The notes under the pieces: model-generated | What the model saw: only the letters and a program-made list of their open reading frames with translations | Told to the model about the DNA's origin: nothing | Databases searched by the model: none | Assembly (NCBI GenBank): GCA_963924555.1 | Contig: OZ004595.1 | Coordinates: 5,264,599-5,328,598, forward strand | Source: Crambe crambe | Lineage: Eukaryota; Porifera; Demospongiae; Poecilosclerida; Crambeidae | DNA: 64,000 nt | Reading direction: 5' to 3' | Position numbers and translations under genes: made by a program | In this document: piece after piece, positions 48,701-60,769 of the stretch | Layout: every line of letters starts with the position of its first letter | Position numbering within the stretch: the stretch's first letter is position 1

Positions 48701-50500
48701 CTTCTCTAACATTCCCCTCTCTATAAATGCAAATAAGGACTTCTTTCCCCACCCAACTTCGTAATCCAAGGACCAGTTTGTGTGTCTTCCCTCCCAAAGA
48801 AGCATGTAAGGTTGGACTGGTATAATATGAGGTGTTCTACATTAAGGGAACTTTCATGAGACTATTCTTTGACATTCCCCACATCAGAAGGAATTGACTG
48901 GTGGGCCGTTGCTGAGCAGAGTTAGTGAGCGAAGCATTGTATTTCCTTGCAGTGGGGGAAACCCTACCCTACCCATACTTTTGCTGACCAAGAAAGAAGG
49001 TCATAAAGATTCCAAGGATAGTTCAAGTTACAAGAATAGTGGGCTGGATGCCATTTTATAATTCCTCCAACACATTAGGGGGGGAATAAACAAACCAACA
49101 CCATGTGATGTTGACAAGCATTCCTTAGTGGTAGGCCACCATAGTTATCCTCAAACCCTAACTGTGCTTACAAGTGTGGGGTTAAGGCATCCAGGGCATG
49201 CTTAATTTTGCTTTGAAGAAGTCTTGTTTTTTGGGGGGCACTGTTGCAGGCCGACCATCCTGTGGCTTCAAATATGCTCAGATTACATGCGTAGTGCCTA
49301 TCATGTTATTTCCCTAGAAAGGCAGATATACAAGTGAGCAGGTTTCTAAGCATGCCCTGTGCAGCTTCATGTATCCTTCAGTGTAAGCTGTGAGCCAATC
49401 AAATGCATACTGTCCACATGTTATAATGGATACAGATGCAGAAATATAACTCACCAAGGACAACCGTTTGGCAATATATAGTGATGAAACTGTCTAACCA
49501 GTTAATGTGATTCTAAGGCATCCTGGTTTGATACTAACCAGCTACCATGTACTTACAAATCTAACATCCATGCATAGCCGTTTACATCCATGTTACAGCT
49601 TTTTTTACATGTGCCATGTTACAACCATGTTACAGGCATTGTACATCCATATTATAGTCATATTACATTTTTTTTTGCAGTCTCAGATAATGCCCATCTT
49701 GTTGGGAGGAGAACTGAGGACTCCATTACTGGAGGGTATACTGGCAGACCCTCTGACCGTCACTCAAGGACTGAAATGCTGCCAGACTTTGTGTCGAGAC
49801 TGCAGCAGAAGGGTATCTTGGATCCAAGGGAACAGGCTGTTGAAAGAGTGTGCAGTATCTACACTCAGGCCAGATTCAGAGACGGGGTGAGGGGGTTATG
49901 TATTGGTAGCCTGAAATGGACCCATTTCCATTAAGAGGACCAGGGACTGGAGGATAGGGGGAGGGGGGAGGATAGGGGGGAAGGGGAGGGGTAGGGGATT
50001 GAAGGGGAAAGAGAGAGGTGGAGGGAGCTAGCATGTCTATTATAAGCCACACAAAGTAAGTTGATCTTTCCAGATACATTAAATGCCCATGCCATGTGGC
50101 TATAATGTAGTGGATATCATACTCCCAAGGTTTACATGCATGCATGCATACATACATACATTAGTCGTAGTCATAGTGATGCATGCGCAACACATTGGTA
50201 TACACCGTAAATATGTTATGTTTGGTTATACTTTTCCATGGTGATGGTACCAGGCGTGCCTGGTGGTGTGACACAGCTGCCCTTGTACACAGCCTGGTGC
50301 CTGCTGAGAGATGTACACAGCTGCCTTCGTACACAGCCTAGCCTGCTGCTGGATGTACACAGCTAGGCTGTATGTACGTGACTGTTGTCTGGTGTGTGTG
50401 TGAATGAGTTATCACTATGCCAACCTCCTACTCACCAATCAGATTGTTCGATTCTTTAGCATATACTTACTGACTATAAACTCAGAGAAAAAGAGTGAGG

Positions 50501-50554
<54 letters not shown>

Positions 50555-50625
50555 CATAGAAGTTCATTTTAGTAATGCTACACCCAGCCAACTCACTCAA
50601 GTATAGGCTATATATGCTGAGAGAG

Positions 50626-50656
<31 letters not shown>

Positions 50657-53600
50657 TATCAGATAATTATAACTTTGTAGAACAATCCAACACAGCTGCT
50701 GTCCCAACCATTTCATGGAAAAAGCCAACAAAATCATCATCATAATAACCAATCTTAGCCCTGTAAACCTCCACCATATTTCCTCCCTGAGCCTTGTTCA
50801 ATCTTGCTGTGATGACTTTCTCCCTCGACAATCCCACTGCTTTTTAAGGTTATCAGCTCCGACATCAATAAACCCTACTCCCCTATTTGGGCAATGTGTA
50901 GTGAGTGAATGATTCCTCACCATGCCATGATCTGCGGAGAGAGTCACTCCATTGAGTGATGTGGAAGGGTCCTGATGTTGTTGACTATGTGTAGTACCTT
51001 ACCTTACGTACATGTAGTAACTTTTAGATAACTCTTTAATATGAACTCACTCTGCAGTCAATAACAGTAACTAGTTACTCCAAGATTACATCACTTTGTT
51101 CCGATGTTATCTGTCATCAATCGTCCATTACCTCTCCAAGTAGATAACTTTGATGTATGTATGTATGTATGTATGTATGTATGTATGTATGTATGTATGT
51201 ATGTATGTATGTATGTATGTATGTATGTATGTATGTAGATGTATATCTCTTCAGTTTATTGATCTAACATTAAGAACCTGCAAGCCTAATTTAAGACTTG
51301 ATCTCATGCTCTCTGAATCCATTGAGCAGGCTTGATCGATTAAATTAAATTGAGTTTCAATATTTCAACAGATCTTTATCTATTGAAGACATTAGATCTG
51401 GTCTCCAATGCTCCACCATTGGACTCAGCAGGCCTTGACTGATTCAATTAGACCTGGAACTGGTGGGAAAACATCTTTCCTTGGCAACAGTATTATCTCC
51501 CCCAAAGGGTTTTCCTGTAGCAACCCATAGAAGCTTGACCTTTGGGGAAGGCCCTGCATGTGCATTATCTCTATAATTATGGTCTTGACCTTTGGTAGTA
51601 ATGTGGAAATAAACAGTAGTTGTAATAGTGGGGTCAGGCAGGAACTATGGACTTTGTGAAGTGGGTATTTGCTCTGCTAAAGTGGAGCCTCTTAATTTAT
51701 TAATTAATGTGTTACTAGAAAAGTGTCAAGTGTCCTGATTAGAGAAGTGTCCTGATAGCCTGATTAGAGAAATGTCCTGATTAGAGAAGTGTCCTGATAG
51801 CCTGATTAGAGAAATATCCTGATTAGAAAAGTGTCAAGTGTCCTGATTAGAGAAGTGTCCTGATAGAAAAGTCTCCTGATTAGAGAAATGTCCTGATTAG
51901 AAAAGTGTCAAGTGTCCTGATTAGAGAAATGTCCTGATTAGAAAAATGTCAAGTGTCCTGATAAGAGAAGTGTCCTGATTAGAAAATTGTCAAGTATCCT
52001 GATTAGAAAATTGTCAAGTATCCTGATTAGTGTCCTTATTTCAACAAGGAGTGTGACAGCAGCATTAATATTATTAGCATACCCCTAGCTATAATTCAAT
52101 AGTGTCCCTGTTTTTATTGTCTTATAATCAATGTACGCATATGCATACACTTTGCAGGAGTTTCCAGAAAGTCTCTTCCGTGAGTTCAGCGGCCACCTTC
52201 AGCAAGTACAGAAAATGTATGTTATGGGGTGGTACAGCTTGTTATGATTATGTGTCTGTGTGATCCAATGCCATGGTTACTTGCTTAATAATTATTATTT
52301 CCTCTTGAGGGGAAATTCATAGCAGCTGTTTTAATTATACCCCCCTTATACATACCTGGAAGTGTATTCCTTAATAGCAGGGTTATCCCCTCATTGTTGC
52401 AATGTTGTCATATCTGCTATAGACACTGAGATTTCCCTGGCATGGTGAATTACTTGTAGAGTAGGACAAGGATAGACCTTTATTAAGGCTTGGAAATATA
52501 TATATTGTTCATTGGTTATTTACTTGAGGGGGGACCTCACTCCACACAATATCTAGCAGATACCTAATTCTTATCCTTTCCATGGTTTTTCAAGAACATA
52601 TCCTGTGGTGTGGGGTTTCTCCCAATCTTTCTCCTTTCCCTGGTCTTTCAATTACCTCTGTCACCTTCATGTGATGTGATGTGAGGTTCTCCCAATCTTT
52701 CTCCTCCCTGATCTTTTACAAGAACATAACCTCTGTCACCTTCATGTGATGTGATGTGAGGTGTGTGGGGGTTTCTCCCAATCTTTCACATAACCTCTGT
52801 CACTTACATAATTACAATATTAAGTGTGGGGTTTCTCCCAATCTTTCTCCTTTGTGTACTCCTACATACACATCCTTCCTGCTTCACACTTCCTTACATG
52901 TTGGCTTCCTGAAGCCATTGGTGTGTGAGTGTGTGTGTGTGTATTCTTCTTCCTGCCTCAAACTCTTAAACTACTGGCTCCATCAATGGCCTCCCCCCTT
53001 CTTCTACCTTCCTACATCATGATACGATTCTTATGCATACTCTTGACCTACTGGCTCCTGGTGCATGGCCTTTCCCCTTTCCTCTACCTTCCTAGGTAAT
53101 GATACGATTCCTCTTGACATACCGACTCCTGGGTGCATGGCCTCCCCCTTTTCTCTACCTTCCTACATCTCCATAGGTAATGATACGATTCTTATGCATA
53201 CTCTTGACCTACTGACTGCTGACTCCTGGGTACATGGCCTCCCCCCTTTCCTCTACCTTCCTAGGTAATGATACGATTCTTATACATACTTTGGCTCCCC
53301 TCCCCTGGAGAATGAAGCCATTACTCGCCACGTACATGACATGTACATGTTTGTATGTGTTTCCTTTCTATCACTATCCCTTTGTTAGCTCCAGAGACTT
53401 TGGGTTCTCCCATGATGGGTGGGGATATTTCTGCCTCTAGGTACCTTGTGATATGTGATACATGTCTAAGTCATGAACACATGTTAATCCTCTACTTACA
53501 TGCATGGATACTCCCTCTCCTTCCTCCCTCTCCTTCTATCTCCCCTGGGGTCCTCCTCCTCTTCCTGCACCCTCTCTGTCTCTCCCCTCTTCCTCTTTTA

Positions 53601-56600
53601 AAAAAAATAATAATTAACAGGTTTACTCCATGGAAATGCACTTCCTGTGTCACGCCTTTTTCCAGGTATTTATTAACATCTCCAAGAATATGAATTCTGC
53701 GTGACAGTCTTCTTTCTTCTTTCCTCCTGACCTACAACTTCCTGTGTTACACATGCTGTTGTGGTGACAACACTATACTATTCTTATCCTCAGGGTAGAC
53801 AGCTTTTTGTCCTCAGACAGGCCGGCCAAAGGTGGCCTTTAAATCATTTTCGTATCCATAAGTATGTGTTTTTGTGAAGCAAGTTATACCAATGGTTAGA
53901 AAATTGGACCAATAGAATAGTTGCATCCTGGAGAGATGCTGGACCAATGCGATAAAATGCTAGACCAGATTTAAGTAGCTTTAGAATGCCTGTGGCCATG
54001 GTATACGTAAATTAGATATCAACCTTGGTATTTATAGCAGAAGCTTAACTTTTGTATACATGCCTAACCGTATCTGAAGAGTAGCTGCTTCTGAAATTGC
54101 TTGTTTAACAAACTAAAGCTCTTCTGTGAATTCCTGATTTCCCCCCTCTTCTTGCCTATTGCCTCCTTACTTTGTTTGTTTGTTTGTTTGTTTGTTGTTT
54201 GATTGTTTTGCTTGCTCTCTTACATGTGTAGGAATGGAATGTGTAGTAAACTAAGGTGAGGTGGGGGAATGTTTGTGTGTAGGCTTGTAACAAGTTTAGT
54301 TTGCATGTACAAGGTTGCACGTAGGTTGCATGTATGAGGTTGCATGTATGAGGTTGCATGTGGCTTCTTAGCTTAGAGGATGCTACCTCTAATGGCACCA
54401 TTAGTGACCATGCTACTTGCTCATTCCACTTGATTTAAAGGTTTCTGGGGAGGATGTGACAAATCTTTAGTTGCTAGCATACAGTCTCCATGGCACCTCA
54501 ACACTTAATAAAATGAAAAGCACTGAAGTGCTAACCCTCAGTGCAGCAAACTATTATTGGTTGTGCATGTGTAGAAGCAATATTGCAAGTCAGAGAATAT
54601 CAAAAGTCAAGTTCCAGAAGTTGAATTGTCTTGCTCTGATAAGTCAAACCATGCACAGGTGTCATGAATGAAATACTCAGCTTCTAGCTATACTTGGCAC
54701 ACACACTCCAGAGATATCAAAATGTTAGAATTATGAAATCTTTGCTACCAGCAATAATACTATTATTGTAGTTTTGAATTGGCTTTCCCACACCCCCTAC
54801 GTAAATCCCATAGCTTACAAACTTGATAGCTGCTGGTTATCCTTGGGCTTGCATGCTAAGCAAATGGTTGAGAATTAAATCTGCATGCCCTTTATGGTTA
54901 GGGATTGCACCTCTAGAGTAACAGGAGTAAGTGTCAGTGGAATAACCCTATTATGCAATCAAGTGGTGTGACCTACAGGCAGTCTGAAAAGTGAATATAA
55001 GGAGACAATGATATAAATTTCTTACCGAGAACTATGCCTTATCTACGTACCATAGCAAGTACAGGAACTTTCTTGCATGCTGTGCAAGAGTATGTCATAG
55101 CAGGCTAATTACATGAGCCCCCATATCCAATCAAGTCTCACAGTTGCCTTATCTATGTACCATAGCAAGGCACAGTACCATCGTACTCTTATCCTCCCAA
55201 TTATCGTATGCTATCTTTACATCTACGGCCTTATATGACAACGATGTTTCCCCTTGGGAGATTTTCCATTAAGCGTCTCAACTTTCCCCTGAATAGTTGC
55301 CATTTCTCACTTGTTAATGCAACTATTGGCATGGGTTAGTTATGGGTTCAGTTCCTTGACCTTGATGGCCCTGACTGAGTCCCTGAGCTCGTTAATTGGC
55401 TTTTGCAATCACTGGATTGCATAATTGGTGTGGGTGCCTTTAGGTTTTTGCCCTGACAGATAGCATAAGGCGTCGATTATCGACTATTGCAGCACTTATT
55501 ATCGACTACTTAGTATACGGAAAGTTTACGGTAGTAAACAAACGTAAACAGAGTCTAAGAAAATGGCTGCATTGAAAAATATATGGGAAAAACTTACAAG
55601 CTCTAGAGAGAAAACAGGACTTCAACAGCACATATTTATCAACTGCAGCATGAAAGTAAGTTACTAGCTCATGTTACCCATTGCCATGGCTCCGGAAGAT
55701 CACTTAAAAGGCACGAAAGCTATCGACTTAGAGTCGAATTTGGTGCTTGTTTAGTGAGGACTGTATGGATAGATTATGACTGGATTCTGTAGGAATATGA
55801 AACACAGACCAATGAAGACTGTGTCTGAAAAGTATCACCAGAATCCAACGAAAAGGAGAGCTTCTACAGCAGTTCCATTCCACCGTTAAATTGTGAAGCA
55901 GTTTATGGTATAAATGCTTCAGTTCATTTTTTAATAAAATTTGTTATGATGATATATTTTATAGCATAAAATGTATAAAAGTATCTTTTTGAGGGCCCTA
56001 ACATGTAGTGGAGCAAAACTGAAAGAAAGAATGGAACGGACGATGATTGATACTATGATTTTCAATAGGTGGTCAAAAATAGGTGTCGGTGGTCGATAAA
56101 TGATTTTTTAGTCGACGTAGTAGATTCAGTATAGCAAAATTTCTATCCAATTGTGAGAAAAATAATTTATATGACGTTATAGAGGATGAATTGCTATGGT
56201 TGTTGTTTAAGACTTTGATGACCATCGGTGAGGGAGATATGGTGTGGGGAGTAAGTTATGGTCGATAATCGACGACTTACGCTAATGTGATCCTGTAGTT
56301 ATATTGTGATTCACACTCCTTGTTATTCACTATCAGAGTTAGTTTGAGTTTTAATTTATATTTGCACTTTGTCCCCACTCCCTTTGGTTGTCTACTCTCC
56401 CTCTTCCCTTCTGTGGACCAGTTCTTTGACTATCATGTGAGTTAGTTTAGATTCGTGTATGATGTTCACATTGGAGCTAGGTCACAATCTGGTTCATACA
56501 CTACACGTAATAAATAGCAATGAAAGTTCATTCCTCCTTCTCTTGTCTCTTCCCTCTCCCCTCCTTCCCTTTCCCCTCTCCCCTCTACCCTCCCTCCTTT

Positions 56601-59600
56601 CCTCCCTTCCCCTTCCTCTCCCTCCCTCTCTTCCCCCCTTTCCCCTCCCTCCCTTTCCCCTCCCTTTCCCCATCCCTCCCTCCCCCCTCCCCATCAGCAG
56701 CTACAGGACCAATCCATGATGCATGGTACAGACTAAGAGTTAAAAATACAATAATCTCCAAGATTATGTCAATCTCCATCAGAAGCGAGCCCCCAATCTG
56801 GAAATCTGCCCCTCTGGTTCTCTCAGGTCCCTTAAATAAATATGAGGGCGGCTTGTATAAACCTTGCAGTCATACACATGTACAAACATGTCTGTATGTA
56901 TTACAAACATACATACACCTCTTATACGCATGTTGTAGACATGCCTGTACATGTGTGCGTGTGTGTGTGTATAGGCCTTTGTTATGTACACTCAACATGA
57001 TGCAAGACTCATAACCACCAAGGACGAGTTTCCCCAAAAGAATTAATCATGATCAGTAGTGAAGCTGGCTAGATGGCAAAGCACTGTCTGGCTGTCTGGA
57101 TCCTGACTGTGCAGCATTGATGGGATAGTAGTCAGTCTTGAATGAAGGATAACTCAGCATGGACAATAATCATCGTGCAACTGGTTAAAAGCATGGGCAA
57201 TAACTATCTATCATGCACTTGATTAAAAGTGTCCTGATTAGAAAGGGTGTCCTAATGCACCACATTTATGGGATGCTGAAAGTGTCCTGATTAGAGAGGT
57301 GTCCTCATTTCGGAGGTACCAAATTATTCTGAGCCTTATTTTGGAGATATGTCTGCATTTGAAGAGAAAAAAAGAACTATCACAATTATTGTTAAATGTA
57401 ACAAATATTTCGTCTATTTCATCTATACTGAGTCTCCTTAAGAATAGTTCTTTGTCTGATACTGTATGTAGAGGATTATGGCGTTGAAAAGTTCCAGCTC
57501 AAGAGGATGACTTTCAGTTATAAAAGTACTATCATCATGGAACTTCTAAAGAAAGGGATGTATACGATTAAGCAGACTGCCTTCTCTTTTTTACTGTTGA
57601 GTTGTGTAGAATCATACAACTCTTGCAATGAACTGGAAGATTTTTTCAATCTTTGCTCCATATTATGTGTCTATAACGTACAAGAGTTGCTATTGTTGAG
57701 TTTGACTCTCTGACTGATTCTTGGTGTGGGAAAGCTTGGCTTGTTGCAAGTACTTGGACTTGTGCATTAGTTCTCTGTTATGACCCCCAATAGCTTTGTC
57801 TCCGTTTTAACGGGTCATTTTCAAGCTGTCTTCTCTGGTACTCCAAACCATTAGATTCCTAATGTATTGACATGTATACCTGGATCAACCATTTTTTAAC
57901 CCCACCAACACATACATATCATCAATGTCACAGCATAGACATAACCTTCCATCTCCTCTCCTCTCCTGCACCTGTGCCCACTCTCACTCTGTTTATAACC
58001 CACCCTGCTTCCATATCCATCAGAACTTCCATGTGCATCAGAGCTTGCACAAACCCACCTACTGCGTCAGTTGAGCTAAGAACTTGCAAACCTACCCTGC
58101 TTCCATGTGCATCAAGATCTTTCAAACCTACCCTACTTCCAAGTTGAGCTAGGATTAAACTTACAAACCCACCCACCCTGCTTCCATGTGTATCAAGATC
58201 TTGCAAACCCATGTGCAACTGTGCATATGCATAGTGATGGTTGATGGATACAAGGAAACATGTTAACTAGCCATAACTCTTTAATTAGCATAATACCCCC
58301 ACGTTAGCTAAATAGTAACCACTTCTGTCCCAGAGGAGGAAATTGCCACCAGCTGTTGGGTGTGCAGCATTTTGAAACGAGGAGGAGCTTCCCCCTCCCT
58401 CCTGCGTGTATCTTATTGAGTCTACTTATGCCCACCTTCTAATGGGCTTGAGGTCACAGCTTTTTGTAATGATCATTTCACATTTTGTTGTGATATGATT
58501 GCAGTCAAAATATCCCTCCCTGATTGAGGGGTCACATGGTCAGCCATGCTCCACTCCTAACTACCCTCCCTGATTGAGGGGTCACATGGTCAGCCATGCT
58601 CCACTCCTAACTACCCTCCCTGATTGAGGGGTCACATGGTCAGCCATGCTCCACTCCTAACTACCCTCCCTGATTGAGGGGTCACATGGTCAGCCATGCT
58701 CCACTCCTAACTACCCTCCCTGATTGAGGGGTCACATGGTCAGCCATGCTCCACTCCTAACTACCCTCCCTGATTGAGGGGTCACATGGTCAGCCATGCT
58801 CCACTCCTAGCTACCATTGGAGCTGATATTTAGCCCGAAGGGAGCCAGGGTTGATAGGCCATTCTGCCTATTTTCCCATTTTGAAGGGGTCCCCTTTCAT
58901 TTGTTGGGGTTGATAGGCCATACTGTCGGTTTTGCTAGTATTGAGGGGAGCCCCTTCATTTGTTTGGGTTGATAGACCATACTGCTGGTTTTGCTAGTAT
59001 TGAGGGGAGCCCCTTTCATTTGCATCAATCTGATAGGCCTCCTTACTAGCTTAGAGATAACTGGTCACAGGAGCACTGTTAATAATTATATACGTAGCAG
59101 GGCCAATTTCACATAGCATTGGAATTTCAAAATATCAGGCATTTTAAGGCATAGCAGGCCACTATGTATGCCTTCAGTTCTGCCCTCTCCTTGCCACTAT
59201 GGTTTGTTTTCATGGACCACTATGCTTATGTATCTTCTACCCTGTGTGTAGACTGCAGCTCAAACAGTCCCCGAGGTCACCTAGTCTCCGAGTTGATCCA
59301 GAAATTTCTCTGAGCTCCTCCCACCAGCAGCAGTTAGAACTGGAAATCCTCTCCAGCGACTCCATGAAACAGAGAAGGATTTCTATGGAACCTTTATTAC
59401 TAGGTGAATGAATTGTGAGATGTTATACTGACTTGCTATTCAGTAAATTCCAAGAATACCAAGCTATTTTGTGAACCCTCATTTGAGTCCTAAAAATGAA
59501 TTCCACTTTGCAAAATCACATTGGTCAGATTTCAACAGTGTTGTTGTTGCTTTCATAAGTGCTATCACAAAGGCAGTGGTTTCCCCTCATTAATTGAATC

Positions 59601-60324
59601 TTGTACCTGGAAGTGGCTTGAGCATAACATTATCTATGTTATTACTATGTATGAAGCTAGTGGCCCTTACAGCATTCCATTGGGTGGGAGTCAGCAGATT
59701 GGAATGAAGGAAGACTGTATAATTTTAGTGTGTACAAGTAGACACATTGTCTTCTGGGTACACACGGTGGAACCTCCAATAAAGGACATGCTGAAAGAAG
59801 GCAAATCTCTCAACAAAAGATAATCTAAAAGTACCACCTTTGTGTTATCCATACACTCTATACAAAACAACCTCACAACTTCTCTACAAAGAACCATAGA
59901 CTATAATAGGTTCCAACCTCTATAACCTGGAACTCTGGAGCCTCTATAGTCTATGAAAGGACGATGGTACACTTTATACAAAACAAACTCCAAAAGAGGA
60001 CAACCTCTCTGTGACCCTCAGTTTGACTATCAATATCACAACCCTCTGAAGCAAAGGTTTATGCACAAAATATTTCTACGGGGTGGTCCCTATCCTTGTT
60101 AATTTTAATGTTCCTTCCCTTCCCTTCTCTCTCTCTCTCTCACACACACACACCACTACACAGCTACTTCCCCGGAGGAGATGGCAGAGAAGTCACGCTC
60201 GCTGACACTCCCTTCCTCCCGCTCTCGAATACACAAGTCGTACAAGACCGAACACTCACCTTTGATATCTATCTCCAGTTTAGATGACTCAGCGGTGTCT
60301 TATTCCACAGAAACACCAGTGTAG
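45789..60324 (+). CDS. C1orf43/NICE-3-like single-pass membrane protein (304 aa, eight exons)
   Basis: Exons: 45789-45899, 45969-46070, 46180-46243, 46885-46944, 49681-49886, 52158-52216, 59252-59403 and 60164-60324. All joints keep the frame (phases 0,0,1,1,0,2,1) with GT-AG borders; the weakest is the acceptor before 46180. Start ATG 45789 (MSASSINISM) has an in-frame TAA at 45771. The hydrophobic segment FHIYILSFFYGFLL-LIVLGHLVV (about residues 24-46) is created across the first intron and followed by basic WQWRRVKG. Later landmarks agree in order with the human protein: INEKYEP, HWFRMK, the RHSRTEMLPDF region, IYTQARFRDGEF and, near the end, LPSS. Human C1orf43 is 253 aa, a membrane protein reported at Golgi/mitochondria and linked to phagocytosis; its biochemical role is unknown to me. 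The 7-kb intron between exons 6 and 7 could hide a further exon. I compared from memory, so the family call is good but not certain. Confidence 0.72.
46244..46884 (+). other. Third intron of the C1orf43-like gene, polypyrimidine-rich
   Basis: A C/T-rich tract at about 46,264-46,550 (CCTCCTCCCCTTCTCTCCC type) fills most of this intron. It creates open frames on both strands (Ser/Pro/Leu/Phe on plus, Glu/Gly/Lys/Arg on minus) that are compositional artefacts. Confidence 0.8.
46945..49680 (+). other. Fourth intron of the C1orf43-like gene
   Basis: No other gene seen. Contains an (ATTA)n run near 46,975-46,998 and a tandem pair of about 37 bp (AGGTAATCACAGGATTTCAC at about 47,159-47,235), otherwise unremarkable AT-rich sequence. 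Repeated ACAGGCATT/ACATCCAT-type motifs precede the acceptor at 49,680. Confidence 0.6.
49887..52157 (+). repeat. Fifth intron of the C1orf43-like gene: simple and tandem repeats
   Basis: Holds a G-rich tract (49,940-50,000), two (GA)n runs (about 50,505-50,551 and 50,617-50,656), an (ATGT)n run (about 51,153-51,236) and a degenerate array of GTGTCCTGATTAGAGAA-like units (about 51,716-52,035). No gene recognised. Confidence 0.85.
55463..56282 (+). mobile_element. 820-bp element with terminal inverted repeats and TA flanks
   Basis: The left end GCATAAGGCGTCGATTATCG and right end (reverse complement) GCGTAAGTCGTCGATTATCG match with two differences, and the match extends two bases inward. TA sits outside both ends, fitting a TA target duplication. 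Internal copies of the motif (GTCGATAAATG near 56,092-56,102, GTCGAC near 56,114) suggest subterminal repeats. No transposase is seen, so it is probably non-autonomous. It contains a possible small spliced ORF listed separately. Confidence 0.65.
55563..55828 (+). CDS. Possible 42-aa spliced ORF inside the 820-bp element
   Basis: ATG at 55,563 opens 31 codons (MAALKNIWEKLTSSREKTGL then QQHIFINCSMK) ending exactly at a consensus donor AAA|GTAAGT (55,656). A plausible acceptor TTCTGTAG at 55,792 resumes phase 0 with EYETQTNEDCV and a TGA at 55,828. An AATAAA lies about 105 bp further on. No homology recognised. It may be a captured 5' exon of a host or transposon gene, or chance. Confidence 0.25.
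58513..58812. repeat. 50-bp tandem repeat, six copies
   Basis: The landmark TGATTGAGGGGTCACATGGT recurs at 58,521, 58,571, 58,621, 58,671, 58,721 and 58,771, an exact 50-bp period. Copies are practically identical; the last differs near its end (CCTAGCTACC for CCTAACTACC). Confidence 0.97.
58848..59040. repeat. About 60-bp repeat, three diverged copies
   Basis: Three units begin GTTGATAGGCCAT or GTTGATAGACCAT and contain TTGAGGGGAGCCCC or a variant. They directly follow the 50-bp array. Confidence 0.85.
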
Positions 60325-60535
60325 TGTCCTATTATCATCATTGTCCTATTATTGTGTCCTAGTATCCATTGTCCTAATAATGTGTCCTATCATTCACCAG
60401 TCTAGTGTCCTATTATCCTAATAATGTGTCCTAGTATTCATCAGAAATACCAGTCTAGTGTCCTATTATCATCATTGTCCTAATAATATTCACCAGTCTA
60501 GTGTCCTATTATCATCATCGTCCTAATAACGCGGT
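60325..60535. repeat. GTGTCCTATTATCATCA-type minisatellite in the 3' flank
   Basis: Degenerate units of AGTGTCCTATTATCATCATT and GTCCTAATAATGT start immediately after the stop codon of the C1orf43-like gene, so its 3' UTR probably includes them. An ATTAAA near 60,587 could be the polyadenylation signal, but this is unproven. Confidence 0.85.
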
Positions 60536-60769
60536 AAGTTGAATTGGTTGCTCTCAGTAGAGAATTGACCATCTACAATCAGCGAGATTAAAGTAGAAAT
60601 TACATCATCTAAAGATAAAATTTTGCAAAGCCAGTCACATGATCGATATGAGCAAACAGTTCGCTCCGCTTTCCACTTTCCTGTTACAAGGTTTTGGAAA
60701 AGAATCACGTTATGCCCAGAGATCCAACGAACTTTGACCTTAAGCGGAAATTCATTTGTAGGCGTATTT

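Larger units (their letters stand above)
52217..59251 (+). other. Sixth intron of the C1orf43-like gene (7 kb)
   Basis: Contains tandem units around CTCCCAATCTTTCTCC (about 52,600-52,860), four units of 73-100 bp with TAATGATACGATTC (about 52,985-53,290), a C/T-rich tract (56,530-56,695), the 820-bp inverted-repeat element at 55,463-56,282, GTGTCCTGATTAGA motifs (57,226-57,305), roughly 45-bp repeats with CCTGCTTCCATGTG (about 58,000-58,210), and the arrays at 58,513-59,040. No further host exon was recognised, but a short one could be missed. Confidence 0.6.

Noticed and set aside
51150-51335. ORF encoding MYVCMYVC repeats
   Set aside because: Translation of an ATGT microsatellite.
53065-53440. 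Two ORFs starting MAFPLSSTFLGND and MASPLSSTFLGND
   Set aside because: Arise from a tandem repeat of 73-100 bp within an intron; no splice or coding support.
58513-58812. Possible CRISPR array (regular 50-bp period)
   Set aside because: The whole period is repeated, with no unique spacers, and the context is a eukaryotic intron.
59770-60030. Possible transposon fragment with repeated GGACAACCTCT-like motifs
   Set aside because: Some internal repetition and complementary bits (GACTATAAT/CTATAGTC) but no terminal repeats or target duplication could be defined.
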